Shown here in pieces: positions 26,401 through 35,971 of a stretch of 64,000 nucleotides of DNA. The notes below the pieces were generated by a model. That model did no database searches. It was not told the origin of the DNA and worked only from the letters and a program-made list of their open reading frames with translations. The first letter of the stretch is position 1. Each line of letters begins with the position of its first letter. A program made the position numbers and the translations under genes. Location: the NCBI GenBank assembly GCA_965248135.1, contig CBDFIN010000007.1, positions 124,001-188,000 on the forward strand, in the 5' to 3' direction. The stretch comes from SZUA-100 sp965248135 (GTDB taxonomy: Bacteria > Pseudomonadota > Alphaproteobacteria > Rhizobiales > Rhizobiaceae).

Positions 26401-28710
26401 CTACCCTTTGAGACTGTCGAACATGTTCGTTATTTCTTCATTACTCGCACGTTCCATGCCTCGCCGATCCTTCCACTCACTAACATCGTGGTCGGCTCGT
26501 TGCTCCTCACGCTCGTCCAACTCGGCGAGGGCATCGTTAATTTCGTCATATTGCATTGAAACTGCGTAACCATACTCGTCCACCATTTTGAACATGAATC
26601 CGGCGAATGATTCGAGCTCATCACGATTATCACAAATATCTCTCAAATCACCTCTGAAATGGGAGCGAGCGTATTTCTTAATTCCAGTTGCAAACAGATC
26701 AACTTCATCGTCGCTGATAGGCGTTTTACTGCTTGAAACATACTCATCAACTTGCCAAAATTCGTCGTAGGTTATGGCATTGCTCAATTCAGCAAACATT
26801 CTTTTTCTAACCTGATCGTAGATGTCAATGTCACGGATCGGTTCCCAATCCGACTTCTCAATGCAATCCAAAATGTCAACGGTATCCTTGAAATCCGGCG
26901 TTGTCTCATCCCATCGTTCGAAAACGGCTTTTACAAGTAACGAAGTCAACTGGAGAAGGTGCTCGGATTCAAAATGATCTGCCATTAACAATATGGCGCG
27001 TAAACGTGCTTCTGGATAGAGATCAAGCGCTCTTTCCGCTGTGAACTGACTATTTTGAATCATTAGCCTATAGGGCAGAGCAAGCGTACGCTTGATTGCT
27101 TCAAGAAAGTATTTGTTCGATGTATTTATAATGCTTTGAGCGGGACCCGTTTCCTGCTGATTGGACCATTGATACAACCTGGAAACTTGATCAAAATTCG
27201 ATGCCCCTCGAATCAAATCTTCGATAATATCCGACGATGGGGAAACGACACCGCTTACAAAATCTTTCACCGACGGGTTTATGTATTCGACCGAATTCCT
27301 TTCAATGGAAACAAAACTGCCTTCAACTTCACGAAGCGCCGCAGAGAAACCGTCAGTAGAAATCGGGTAATTGTATTTCTTGGCTTGCAGCATATGAAGC
27401 GATTGCCATGCCGGTTCGCAAATATGAATATGCTCCTTACCGCCCATGGCAAACAGCGATAGCAGTAGGCTGCGTGCCGAGTCTGAAATCTGCCGTTGGA
27501 AAGCCTCATTCCATATTTCCCGAGGATTCTCCAATATGCCTGCAACAAAGGTGCGGTATTTTTCAACTGATACTTTCTTTATGCGCCGATATGTAGACAA
27601 CCATTCGATCAGACGCGGATTAAAGTTTCGGTGCAATAGGATAGATTCATAGAAATTATCCTCGATAAGCTTGCTACGATACTCAACTGGAAGCTCACTA
27701 AAGTAGATATGATTATACAAAATTTTGGCACGTTCTGCTTTTGAATAATCGGCGATTTGAAGTATGCATCTGTAGTCCACAATGGGACTGCGTTTCAGCC
27801 GGTCTGAACCAATCAGTGCGTTCGATAGAATATGTTCACGCGTTGTCATCACCAATTTCGAATTTGGCGATGATTGAACCATTTCCATAAATTCGACTAA
27901 GGATTGATCTTCGTTGCGAAGCAGGAAACCATGTCGCTCTCTAAGAAAAGTCTGCCCCAGGAAGTCGTCATAATAAAACACCTGACTTTCTCTTCTGTTG
28001 AACAATGATAGCCCTTCGCGCAAATCCCCCTTTATGACGACTGGAACGTGACCTTCCTCCACATAGGAAAAAAGCAGTAATTCGGCCAAAGTCGTCTTGC
28101 CGACACCCGGCTCACCGGAGATAACTACGATATTTGTATCAGCTAGAATTTGTCGTGCACGCGGAAAGCACGAATTTTGAACATAGAGTGGCAGCTTTCG
28201 CGTAATCTTCTCGATAATAAATTCGGTTCTGCTGAGTTCCGCATTGTGCAGCACTCGATCAAGAACCGCCTTGCTGGTGAGCCAAAGCTTGAAGTTTTTT
28301 TGTTCAATTTCTGGATGTTTTTCCAGAAGAAGATTTAATTCAGTCTGTCCAATAATATCATCGGTCGTTTGAATATACGACGAGAGTACTGCCATGATGT
28401 CGGCCTTGTTAGCAGGTGTTAGTCCAACCGAAGTGACAAGCACATACCTATCCGGCGTAAGCGCCTCAATCTTTGGTTTTTCTTCCAGCTTCAGGTTGGA
28501 GAGAAGTTTGCTAAATCCGGAATTTGCATAATGTTTACACTGGACGATTATTGTTTGGTCCGAAAATGGGTGTGCGTATCTGAGATCAATCCCCTGATCC
28601 CTTCCTGATTTGAACGCCTCAAGTCGGCATTCCCACTCCTTCTGAAGCAGACCTGCAACCATCATCTCGAAATCAAATGGTGAAAGCTGAGAGAAATCAT
28701 ATTGTGACAT
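26401..28710 (-). CDS. Mrr-like nuclease fused to STAND NTPase (probable defence protein)
   Basis: 769 residues. The N-terminal domain (1-110) is a restriction-endonuclease fold: FDFEMMVAGLLQKEWE, then GIDLRYA and VQCKHY give the D...QxK catalytic layout of Mrr-like enzymes. A P-loop NTPase follows with Walker A SGEPGVGKTT (about residue 198) and Walker B VFYYDDFLG (about 245), matching novel-STAND 3 type modules. The remaining 450 residues are helical, probably the sensor. In this architecture target recognition is thought to trigger oligomerisation and DNA cleavage during phage infection. The gene is alone on the minus strand; an IS3 element lies 110 bases upstream of its start. Confidence 0.85.
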   Translation of the reverse strand: MSQYDFSQLSPFDFEMMVAGLLQKEWECRLEAFKSGRDQGIDLRYAHPFSDQTIIVQCKHYANSGFSKLLSNLKLEEKPKIEALTPDRYVLVTSVGLTPANKADIMAVLSSYIQTTDDIIGQTELNLLLEKHPEIEQKNFKLWLTSKAVLDRVLHNAELSRTEFIIEKITRKLPLYVQNSCFPRARQILADTNIVVISGEPGVGKTTLAELLLFSYVEEGHVPVVIKGDLREGLSLFNRRESQVFYYDDFLGQTFLRERHGFLLRNEDQSLVEFMEMVQSSPNSKLVMTTREHILSNALIGSDRLKRSPIVDYRCILQIADYSKAERAKILYNHIYFSELPVEYRSKLIEDNFYESILLHRNFNPRLIEWLSTYRRIKKVSVEKYRTFVAGILENPREIWNEAFQRQISDSARSLLLSLFAMGGKEHIHICEPAWQSLHMLQAKKYNYPISTDGFSAALREVEGSFVSIERNSVEYINPSVKDFVSGVVSPSSDIIEDLIRGASNFDQVSRLYQWSNQQETGPAQSIINTSNKYFLEAIKRTLALPYRLMIQNSQFTAERALDLYPEARLRAILLMADHFESEHLLQLTSLLVKAVFERWDETTPDFKDTVDILDCIEKSDWEPIRDIDIYDQVRKRMFAELSNAITYDEFWQVDEYVSSSKTPISDDEVDLFATGIKKYARSHFRGDLRDICDNRDELESFAGFMFKMVDEYGYAVSMQYDEINDALAELDEREEQRADHDVSEWKDRRGMERASNEEITNMFDSLKG

Positions 28711-28884
28711 TTATTTGATACTCATATTTAGGGGCACTGGCTAAGAATAGAGTGATTTATATACTCATGGTGTTCTATTACAATTTCGAATTTCCGTTCT
28801 TGGCAAAACAGTGCGGATTTTGACCTGCGCCCCTAAAACTCCTCCAAAATGATGTAGAGTCCGGCCATCAAAAAGGACGGACGC

Positions 28885-29148
28885 ATGAAGGCACGATTTA
28901 CGGATGAGCAGATTATCAAGCTGCTGAAGGAACATGAGGCTGGTGAGGGAGCGGCGGATATTTGTCGGCGCTATGGGATCAGCCAGGGCACGTTTTACAA
29001 ATACAAATCGAAGTATGGCGGCATGGAAGCATCTGATGCCAAGAAGCTGAAGGCCTTGGAAGCTGAGAATGCCAAGCTTAAGAAGCTGTTGGCCGAGACC
29101 ATGCTGGATGTTGCCATGCTTCGGGATGTCAATTCAAAAAAGTGGTGA
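28885..29148 (+). CDS. IS3 transposase OrfA
   Basis: 87 residues with the HTH_Tnp_1 domain (FTDEQIIKLLKEHEAGEGAADICRR) and a leucine-zipper-like helix (KKLKALEAENAKLKKLLAE). OrfA binds the IS ends. It overlaps OrfB by 7 bases. Confidence 0.95.
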   Translation: MKARFTDEQIIKLLKEHEAGEGAADICRRYGISQGTFYKYKSKYGGMEASDAKKLKALEAENAKLKKLLAETMLDVAMLRDVNSKKW

Positions 29149-29981
29149 CGCCCGTGGCAAAGCGAGAGGCTGTGGCTCATTTGATGGATAAGCATCAGGT
29201 GAGCCAGCGGCGGGCGTGTGAAGTTTTGGAGGTAGATCGTTCGACCATCCGGTATCGATCGAAACGAATTGATGACCTTGAGCAACGCGAGGCCATCAAA
29301 CGGGTTGCGAAAGAACGCAGACGGTTTGGCTATCGCCGGATCAATGTCATGCTGCAACGTGAAGGCATCCATATGAACCACAAGAAACTGCGACGCATCT
29401 ATGCCGAGGAAAAGCTGCAAGTGCGGCGCAGAGGCGGCAGAAAGCGCGCCTTGGGCACCAGAAGGCCTATGGAGGTAGCAAACGGCGCAAACCAGCGTTG
29501 GAGCCTGGATTTTGTTAGTGATGCATTCACCGATGGCCGTCGGTTTCGCATTTTAACGGTTGTCGATGACTTTACCAAGGAGTGTGTTGCTCTGGTTCCT
29601 GATACATCCATTTCCGGCTTGCGGGTGACGCGTGAATTGAACAAGGCAATTGCTGAGCGAGGCATGCCAAAGACCATTGTTTCGGACAATGGTACCGAGT
29701 TCACCAGCATGGCAATCCTGGAATGGGTACAGGGAAACGGTATTGACTGGCATTACATCCAACCTGGAAAGCCCACACAAAACGCCTTCATCGAGAGCTT
29801 CAACGGAAAGCTGCGCGATGAAGGCTTGAACGAAACGCTGTTCAGTTCACTGGCGGAAGCCAAACATGAGCTGGAATATTGGAAGGAGGATTACAACCAT
29901 CACAGACCGCACTCATCACTCGGATATATGACGCCGAATGAATTTGTGAGTAAAATATCAATGGACAAACTGGCCGCGTAA
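29142..29981 (+). CDS. IS3 transposase OrfB (DDE integrase)
   Basis: 279 residues from a GTG overlapping the end of orfA. It has an HTH_21 segment (RRFGYRRINVMLQREG) and an rve catalytic core with WSLDFVSDAFTDG, TIVSDNGTEFTS and the Glu in NAFIESFNGKLRDE, so the DDE triad is intact. Confidence 0.95.
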   Translation: MVTPVAKREAVAHLMDKHQVSQRRACEVLEVDRSTIRYRSKRIDDLEQREAIKRVAKERRRFGYRRINVMLQREGIHMNHKKLRRIYAEEKLQVRRRGGRKRALGTRRPMEVANGANQRWSLDFVSDAFTDGRRFRILTVVDDFTKECVALVPDTSISGLRVTRELNKAIAERGMPKTIVSDNGTEFTSMAILEWVQGNGIDWHYIQPGKPTQNAFIESFNGKLRDEGLNETLFSSLAEAKHELEYWKEDYNHHRPHSSLGYMTPNEFVSKISMDKLAA

Positions 29982-30042
29982 GGTCATCAAATCAAAACCA
30001 AGGACTCTACAAAAATATGGAGGGAATTTGGGGCGCAGGTCA

Positions 30043-30470
30043 ATTTGAATGTATTGAGAACTCGCGAGTGTTCAGTACCTACTAGAAATTTGACGTTTAG
30101 TTTAACATCCGGAATATGTAACAATGGGCATCTTCAAGTAGACATTCCCCGTGGCAAGCAACAGGGCCGCGCTGTCGTGAACCAGGCCAGCCTGACACAG
30201 GTCAACTTGTCCTGGCCATCCGGCTTTCATCGCTAATGCACAGAAGAAACTGGCATACTCTCTGTTTTCAGAGAGTATGAATTGTCCAATTGATGTGTCC
30301 GAGGGCTTTGCCCTTCTCTACCCAAAAGCAAAATAGTGCCAACCGTGGCTCACTACGCCTTCGGTTTCGTTGCGCCCGCACCATTGTCACGATTTGGCTT
30401 TTCCCTTCCAACCCATCCTCGCCGGAATGCAGGGTTTCATGCGAAACCCAGTTCTAAGGAAGGAAAAGAA
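30043..30470. other. gap between IS3 and the J-domain gene
   Basis: No gene is supported. The bases 30336-30470 are open in the J-protein frame, but that segment lacks the J-domain character and has no ribosome-binding site. A short hairpin-forming stretch ACTCTCTGTTTTCAGAGAGT (30256-30275) could be a terminator-like structure but lacks a T-run. Confidence 0.4.
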
Positions 30471-30953
30471 ATGAATATATTTGATGCGGCTAAAATACTT
30501 GGATTGTCGGGAGACATCACACAGGATCATGTCAAACGCGCCTATGTCAGCGCTTGTAAGAAATACCATCCTGATATTAATCCGGCGGGTGAAGAAATGA
30601 TGAAAGTCGTTAATGCCGCCCATGAAGTGTTGCAGGATTTTTCTGGCACAATTCAAGAGAAGCAATCGGAGTATGGCGAGCTGCTTAATGATGCGCTTAA
30701 TACGATAATATCACTGCATGGCCTCATCATTGAAATTTGCGGGGTCTGGATATGGGTAACAGGTGACACACGATCCCATAAAGACACACTGAAACAATCC
30801 GGTTTTATATGGGCTTCCAAAAAGAAAGCTTGGCACTTTCGCCCCGAACAATTTCGCAGCCGTTCCAGAGGAAAAACTACCCTCGATGACATTCGCACCA
30901 AATATGGAAGCAAGCGCCCAACGGGTCAGGGCTTTGCACGGATTGGGGGGTGA
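30471..30953 (+). CDS. J-domain protein (plasmid accessory type)
   Basis: 160 residues from the ATG at 30471, which has AAGGAAGG upstream. The J domain occupies residues 1-60 with the HPD motif in KKYHPDINPAG, needed to stimulate Hsp70 ATPase. The C-terminal part has the segment WIWVTGDTRSHKDTLKQSGF followed by WASKKKAWHFRP, which I recall from DnaJ-like proteins carried on alphaproteobacterial plasmids. The next gene starts 4 bases after its stop. A role in host-chaperone recruitment by the element is inferred. Confidence 0.85.
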   Translation: MNIFDAAKILGLSGDITQDHVKRAYVSACKKYHPDINPAGEEMMKVVNAAHEVLQDFSGTIQEKQSEYGELLNDALNTIISLHGLIIEICGVWIWVTGDTRSHKDTLKQSGFIWASKKKAWHFRPEQFRSRSRGKTTLDDIRTKYGSKRPTGQGFARIGG

Positions 30954-30957
30954 TGTG

Positions 30958-31521
30958 ATGCAGGAGCATTCAGCCATCATAGAACAAATTGCACTTTATT
31001 TGGGCGCGCCGTGGAAGGTGAACCATCTGCAACAGCAATCATACTGGCAGCGGGAGATTATAGACGGCACAGGGCGTGGTCTGCTTATCAGCCAACAGTA
31101 TAACAGCCGGAAATTCAGCATTTGTGGCATGTTTGATCACCGACAAACCGAGACTGTCCATGGCGACCATAAGTCAATCGGGGTGAGTATTACCCGACCA
31201 CCAAAAGACATCGCAGCCGACATTATTCGTCGTCTGCTTCCCAGTTATCTGTACACATTTGAGACTGCAAAAGTGCGGTTTGACCAACAACGGTTAGAGC
31301 AAGAGCAGCTTGACCACAAGGCGCAGGCGCTGGTCACGGTCACAGGTGGCCGCGTTTCCCATCATTCCTGCGACAGCCGAATACGGACGATCTATTTCAC
31401 TGGTGGTCAAGCGGAGATTTACCACCATTCCGACGAGGTCAAATTAACGCTTACCTCATTGAGCATGGAATTAGCCGTACAGATCGCAGCAATGGTTCGC
31501 GCTGATAAAGCGCCACCCTAA
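30958..31521 (+). CDS. hypothetical protein (187 aa), plasmid accessory module
   Basis: Starts MQEHSAIIEQIALYLGAPWK at the ATG at 30958; the frame upstream of this overlaps the J-protein gene. It contains QSYWQREIIDGTGRGLLISQQ and a basic, beta-rich middle. No catalytic motif is recognised. Close coupling with the J-domain gene and the following ParB-like gene suggests a common module. Confidence 0.7.
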   Translation: MQEHSAIIEQIALYLGAPWKVNHLQQQSYWQREIIDGTGRGLLISQQYNSRKFSICGMFDHRQTETVHGDHKSIGVSITRPPKDIAADIIRRLLPSYLYTFETAKVRFDQQRLEQEQLDHKAQALVTVTGGRVSHHSCDSRIRTIYFTGGQAEIYHHSDEVKLTLTSLSMELAVQIAAMVRADKAPP

Positions 31522-31589
31522 CAAATAGCACTCCTCCCCCACACAAAGACACAACTTTTAACAACAACAATTTTACGGAGACAATTATC

Positions 31590-33311
31590 ATGAATTTAGA
31601 TCATATCGAACTAACCAACCTTAGACTCTCACCTCTGAATGTACGCAAAAACGGAATCAAACATTCTGACAATCTGGTGGTAAGCATCGCCAATATGGGC
31701 TTGCTGCAACCGCTTTTGGTACGCGCCAATGATTCAGGAAGTAGCGGAGAGGATTTTGAAATCATTGCCGGACAAAGGCGTTTTAATGCCTGTCAAACCT
31801 TAGAGGCAGAAGGTAACGGCATCGGTGCTGTACCCTGTATCATAATGCAGGATGGTGATGACGCAGCAGCTATTGAAGCCTCGCTTGCAGAGAATATTGC
31901 AAGATTGCCAATGGATGAAATTGACCAGTATCAGGCATTTTCAGCACTCCTAGAACAAGGCCGCAGCATTGATGATATTGCATCTCATTTTGGGGTAACG
32001 CAGAGACTGGTGCAACAACGTCTGGCAATCTCCAATTTGTTCAATCCAATTCTCAAAGCTTATCGCAACGAAGATATTAAACCGTCAACATTGCGTATTT
32101 TGACTATGGCAACTACGCGCCAGCAAAAGGCTTGGTGGAAATTACACAAGGATGAGCAATCTTATGCGCCGCTTGGAAATTCACTTAAAAGCTGGTTGTT
32201 TGGAGGTCAGCATATTCCAACAGAAAATGCCCTGTTTAATCTCGATGATTACACCGGAGGCATCGTGTCTGATCTTTTCGGAGAGGAAAAATATTTCACT
32301 GACAGCGAAAAGTTCTGGACGTTGCAAGGCAAGTCGATTGCTCTGGCAAAGGAAAAATACATGGCCGAAGGCTGGACTGAAATTGTCTTGGAGGAAACAG
32401 GCGAACATTGGTGCAGTTGGGAATATGTTGAAACCGCAAAGGAAGACGGAGGCCGCATTTATGTCTCTTGTAGCTCTGATGGTGAGGTTTGTTTTCATGA
32501 AGGGTTCTTAACCCGTAAAGAGGCCGAGCGCCTAGAGCGACAAAATAGCGGTAATAAGAAATCAGTTGTGCGACCTGAAATAACCAAAGCCATGCAGAAT
32601 TACCTTGATTTGCATCGCCATTGTGCAGTCAAAATAGAATTGTTGAAGCATCCAGACATCGCGCTACGCCTTAGCGTGGCGCATATGATTTGCGGTTCTG
32701 GTCTATGGAAAGTGGAAGCAGAGCCACAACGGGGCAATACCGAGGCCATCCGTGAAAGCATATCAATTAGCCCATGTGATCATCGGTTCCACGATGAAAC
32801 CAGAGATATCCGTGATATATTAAGTTTAGAAGCGGATCAGGATATTATTGATCATAGTTGGCATGGTCATGATCTTGCTGAAACCTTTGCTCGCCTGACG
32901 CGGCTGGACAACGATGAGGTAATGCGTATTCTAACCTTTGTCATGGCAGAAAGTCTGCAATCAGCAACCAGCATGGTTGAAGGTTTAGGGCAATTACTCA
33001 ATGTCAACATGGCCGATCATTGGCAAGTAAGTTCTGCCAGTGGTGATGTGTTTTTTGATCTATTGCGAGACAAGCAGGCCATTAATGCAATAGTCGCCGA
33101 GCTTGCGGGAAAATCAGCAGCAGATGCGAATCTGAAGGCTACAGCCAAGGTGCAAAAGGGCATTATAAAAGACTGCCTGAATGGTACCCGCAAAGCCGAA
33201 GTTGAAAACTGGCAACCGCGCTATATGCAATTCCCGATGAAAGCCTACACCAACAAAGGCGGCATTGCTGCCATGGATGGATGGCAGGAAGTCAAAGGGT
33301 ATTCCCATTAG
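31590..33311 (+). CDS. large ParB/RepB/Spo0J-like protein
   Basis: 573 residues. The N-terminal ParB/sulfiredoxin-like domain (about 1-110) carries LRLSPLNVRKNG and the CTP-contact-like segments EIIAGQRRFNACQ and ASLAENIARLPMDEIDQYQAF. A helix-turn-helix follows (SIDDIASHFGVTQRLVQQRLAISNL). The long C-terminus (200-573) is characteristic of a ParB-like family on alphaproteobacterial plasmids rather than of chromosomal ParB. It is remote from parA, so it may be a DNA-binding accessory factor rather than the centromere protein. Confidence 0.88.
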   Translation: MNLDHIELTNLRLSPLNVRKNGIKHSDNLVVSIANMGLLQPLLVRANDSGSSGEDFEIIAGQRRFNACQTLEAEGNGIGAVPCIIMQDGDDAAAIEASLAENIARLPMDEIDQYQAFSALLEQGRSIDDIASHFGVTQRLVQQRLAISNLFNPILKAYRNEDIKPSTLRILTMATTRQQKAWWKLHKDEQSYAPLGNSLKSWLFGGQHIPTENALFNLDDYTGGIVSDLFGEEKYFTDSEKFWTLQGKSIALAKEKYMAEGWTEIVLEETGEHWCSWEYVETAKEDGGRIYVSCSSDGEVCFHEGFLTRKEAERLERQNSGNKKSVVRPEITKAMQNYLDLHRHCAVKIELLKHPDIALRLSVAHMICGSGLWKVEAEPQRGNTEAIRESISISPCDHRFHDETRDIRDILSLEADQDIIDHSWHGHDLAETFARLTRLDNDEVMRILTFVMAESLQSATSMVEGLGQLLNVNMADHWQVSSASGDVFFDLLRDKQAINAIVAELAGKSAADANLKATAKVQKGIIKDCLNGTRKAEVENWQPRYMQFPMKAYTNKGGIAAMDGWQEVKGYSH

Positions 33312-33342
33312 TGGGTTTCCAAGAGGTGAAATAGTAGCCTCG

Positions 33343-33390
33343 CAAATTCCGAGCGGCAGTATTCGCCGTTCGGAATTTGTCTTTTTCTCA
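33343..33390 (+). terminator. rho-independent terminator after the ParB-like gene
   Basis: CAAATTCCGAGCGGC (33343-33357) pairs with GCCGTTCGGAATTTG (33365-33379) around a 7-base loop with one mismatch, followed by TCTTTTTCTC. It ends the J-protein/ParB-like transcription unit. Confidence 0.8.
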
Positions 33391-33648
33391 TAATTAAATT
33401 CTGGCAATTGTCGTTTCTCTCCTCTTGATGAAACGCCCTTTATGACCATCCGCGCCGTTCAGAAACCGCTAGTGGGAACCCTCCAGCGGATCAAGGGTCT
33501 GCCCGCACCACCTTTCCCCATTAGTGGGTTCAGGCCATGATGACCCTGTGACCGAGCGGCTGAAACCGATGGTCAGCCTCCTTTGCGTCCATGAGGACGA
33601 ACAACCACAATGAAATAGAATTTACTATTGAATTTTCCAAAGAACATT
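33391..33648. other. non-coding stretch with repeated CCCATTAGTGGG hairpins
   Basis: No gene is supported. The self-complementary CCCATTAGTGGG occurs at 33304-33315 (over the ParB-like stop codon) and again at 33518-33529, with a related GCTAGTGGGAACC at about 33468. The stretch 33440-33610 is GC-rich with several possible stems and ends in a start-like ATG at 33610 that meets a stop after two codons. It looks like a leader whose gene was lost, or a structured RNA. Confidence 0.4.
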
Positions 33649-34530
33649 TCACATCAATCCGACAGCACATGGCCGGTCAGCATCTATACGCCGGTTGTGG
33701 ATTCCAAAGTCTGATACATCTTCGCGCAGATACCAACGACCTTTGCGCATTTCAATGCAGCCATACTGCTCCAATTGCCCCAGTATCATTTTAATCCTGT
33801 CTTCGGTGAGTTTGTCGCGCGCATAGCACACTAAATATCGTTGCGCCTCTCGCAACGCCTTGTCACCATCTATGTTGCGGCGTCCATCATGATGCATCCA
33901 CATGCTATATAAGGTGACAGCTTCCCAATGAGTAAGAGGGCGTCTTGCTGCAAGGCAGAGCGCAACTCCCAAACCTGCCAGGCCAAAGGCTAAGTCTGTC
34001 CAGCCAGCCATTGAGAAAATTGGCGGCACCGCAATCAAGGCATTGATAGCTTCAAGATCATCATAGCGAATTTTGCCAAAATTCTGGCAGATAGTACCTT
34101 GCTGCGTCCAAAGATTGCCAAATCTGACGCGTTGTTCCCAACGTGCGCCACCTGACCCGCCCACATTGAATGGGGTAACTGCACAAGGCTGCGTGTTTCC
34201 AGAATCCATTAGGGGCTGACCAGAGACGAGATGCTCATGCCCATACCATACTGGATATCTGTAGTTAGTATGCTGGACGGAGACTATTGGTCGACCTGCA
34301 GGGATATAAGCCATGGTTGGATTGGTCAGATCGACGCAGTAGCCAACCTCACCAATGTTATCTACTGTATCGTCGGTCGCCAACGTCATGTTCTGCGGAG
34401 CGACTGCAAGATGTTGATTGCCATGCCATACCGGATAAGCATAGTTTACAAACTGACTATTGTTGACCATTCGACCGACTGGAATATGGGTCATGGTTGG
34501 AATGGCGGAAAAAGGATCGGTAAAAGTCAT
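33649..34530 (-). CDS. hypothetical protein with duplicated N-terminal motif
   Basis: 293 residues from the ATG at 34530 (AAAGG upstream). The N-terminal part contains two similar copies: PTMTHIPVGRMVNNSQFVN followed by YAYPVWHGNQHL, and PTMAYIPAGRPIVSVQHTN followed by YRYPVWYGHEHL, about 56 residues apart. A hydrophobic segment (GLAGLGVALCLAARR) follows at about 190, and the C-terminal 80 residues look like a winged helix (LREAQRYLVCYARDKLTEDRIKMILGQLEQYGCIEM). I do not recognise the family. Confidence 0.65.
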   Translation of the reverse strand: MTFTDPFSAIPTMTHIPVGRMVNNSQFVNYAYPVWHGNQHLAVAPQNMTLATDDTVDNIGEVGYCVDLTNPTMAYIPAGRPIVSVQHTNYRYPVWYGHEHLVSGQPLMDSGNTQPCAVTPFNVGGSGGARWEQRVRFGNLWTQQGTICQNFGKIRYDDLEAINALIAVPPIFSMAGWTDLAFGLAGLGVALCLAARRPLTHWEAVTLYSMWMHHDGRRNIDGDKALREAQRYLVCYARDKLTEDRIKMILGQLEQYGCIEMRKGRWYLREDVSDFGIHNRRIDADRPCAVGLM

Positions 34531-34673
34531 TGTCAGCCTTTCTTTTGAACACACAACATCATCTGCCAAAAACCAGGTGTTTGGCGTAAGTCTCAGCAAT
34601 GGAGGGTACTCCCCCTCTACTAATTAGTTAGGTTTTGGGAATGGCAATGTTAAGGTGCAATGTACAATTCGTA

Positions 34674-35201
34674 TCAATTTTCCCTGGACAAAGCGTTATG
34701 TGCAGCTCTGGTAATTTCATGGGCGGTGAATTTTCCGATGATATTTTCTAGGCGCTCCAACTCCAAGTCACAGGCTTTCTGGCGTGTAGGAAGCGGACAA
34801 TCTCCGGGCAACGAATTGCCCGCAATCGTCCAATGACTAATCGCCTGATACAAGGTGAAGTCGAGCTTTCGTATATCAGATAAAATCAATCCACTGCCAT
34901 CGACCTTCAAAAAATTGCTATAATGCCGCTTGATGAAATCAGGCGGCTTATCGCCTTTGAGTTTGTCCTTCTTCCAAATGGCAGGGGCTTTGTCAGGAAT
35001 CGTTCGCCTAAATGGGCTGTTGACCGTGTCATTTGCAACGCGATCAGCCCATCGACCGCCTTTTTCTTTTTCGATTGTTTCAAGCTGGCTGGCAATTTCA
35101 TCCACTAAATCTGCGCGTTTGGCATTGTCCAATTGCGCGGAATCAAATACAGCACCAAGCGAAATGTTCAAAACGCTTTTGAACATTTCTGTGCGTGTCA
35201 A
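34674..35201 (-). CDS. hypothetical protein (175 aa)
   Basis: MTRTEMFKSVLNISLGAVFD at the start; mostly helical and charged, with no membrane segment. It contains FIKRHYSNFLKVDGSGLILSD. It lies 143 bases upstream of the preceding minus-strand gene in the same orientation. No family recognised. Confidence 0.6.
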   Translation of the reverse strand: MTRTEMFKSVLNISLGAVFDSAQLDNAKRADLVDEIASQLETIEKEKGGRWADRVANDTVNSPFRRTIPDKAPAIWKKDKLKGDKPPDFIKRHYSNFLKVDGSGLILSDIRKLDFTLYQAISHWTIAGNSLPGDCPLPTRQKACDLELERLENIIGKFTAHEITRAAHNALSREN

Positions 35202-35346
35202 TCTAGTTGATGATGAAATAAATCCCCCGTTAGTAAGCTAAGTTAGTATACAAAACTCACCCAGTAATTGCCAGAAAATTAGCCAGCAAGTAAAAGTGGT
35301 TTTTGAATTATTGATCTTGCTCGAATGTAAAAGCCTGCCCGCCCCG

Positions 35347-35571
35347 CTAACGGGAGCGGGACATACCTTGCTTAACTAATGGATGCGTGAGATGCGCGCG
35401 GGATTGGACGCGGTATAATTGGGTTCTTACCGTATCCAGCGAAGCTTCAATGACGCGGAAGCCGGGTGAATTCGGATTGATTTGCGCTAACTCGGCAGCA
35501 ATATGTGAAAATAAATTCATCAATTCTGGTTCGTCTTTGCCGGTTAGTTCGATATCTGTGATCTGGTTCAT
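35347..35571 (-). CDS. small helical protein (74 aa)
   Basis: Starts MNQITDIELTGKDEPELMNL at the ATG at 35571 with GGAGAAG upstream. The longer frame upstream is unlikely because this start has the only good ribosome-binding site. The sequence AELAQINPNSPGFRVIEASLDTVRTQL is helical. Function unknown. Confidence 0.6.
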   Translation of the reverse strand: MNQITDIELTGKDEPELMNLFSHIAAELAQINPNSPGFRVIEASLDTVRTQLYRVQSRAHLTHPLVKQGMSRSR

Positions 35572-35575
35572 AGTT

Positions 35576-35826
35576 CTTCTCCATAGTGAGTAGCCCTTGG
35601 GCTGTTTTCGCTCCGACCCATCGAAGCCTTGTAATACGCCAAAAAAGACCGGGCACATCCGGGTGCACCAGCTGGCTGGGCATCAGCTAGCTGGCGGGAA
35701 CGCAGAGGACGAACTTTTCCAAAGTTTGCGCCAATACAAGGATGTGGTTGGTCTAAAAAAAGCGTCAAAAGGCAGCGTGGGCAGTGCTTAAAGAGATATT
35801 CCAATGCGCTACTCACTATGGAGAAG
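35576..35826. repeat. 17-base perfect inverted repeat bracketing 217 bases
   Basis: CTTCTCCATAGTGAGTA (35576-35592) is repeated as its exact reverse complement TACTCACTATGGAGAAG (35810-35826). The left arm holds the ribosome-binding site of the 74-residue gene; the right arm has the same sequence facing the other way. No transposase lies between. It could be a miniature element or an inverted duplication of a promoter/ribosome-binding region. Confidence 0.7.
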
Positions 35827-35971
35827 ATTTTGAATCTGGCAGCTCAGATGTCCAAATACCGGCTTTGATGTGACTGGGTTGGTGATGAGATTTCGCGTCT
35901 TGCCACAATGGTTAACGAAATCTTAATTCTCCCTTGTTATGCTATACCGACAAAACAATATTCGGAGGTTT

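Larger units (their letters stand above)
28821..30042 (+). mobile_element. IS3-family (IS407-like) insertion sequence (1222 bp)
   Basis: Inverted repeats begin TGACCTGCGCCCC at both ends (left 28821, right end 30042). The flanks show a 4-base duplication ATTT, as in the IS407 group. Two overlapping transposase frames lie inside. It sits upstream of the nuclease-STAND gene and may displace or supply its promoter. Confidence 0.92.

Noticed and set aside
25750..26559. Long plus-strand frame opposite the barrel-like gene
   Set aside because: It crosses the promoter of the RES/Xre operon and overlaps two better minus-strand genes; its composition is that of a shadow frame.
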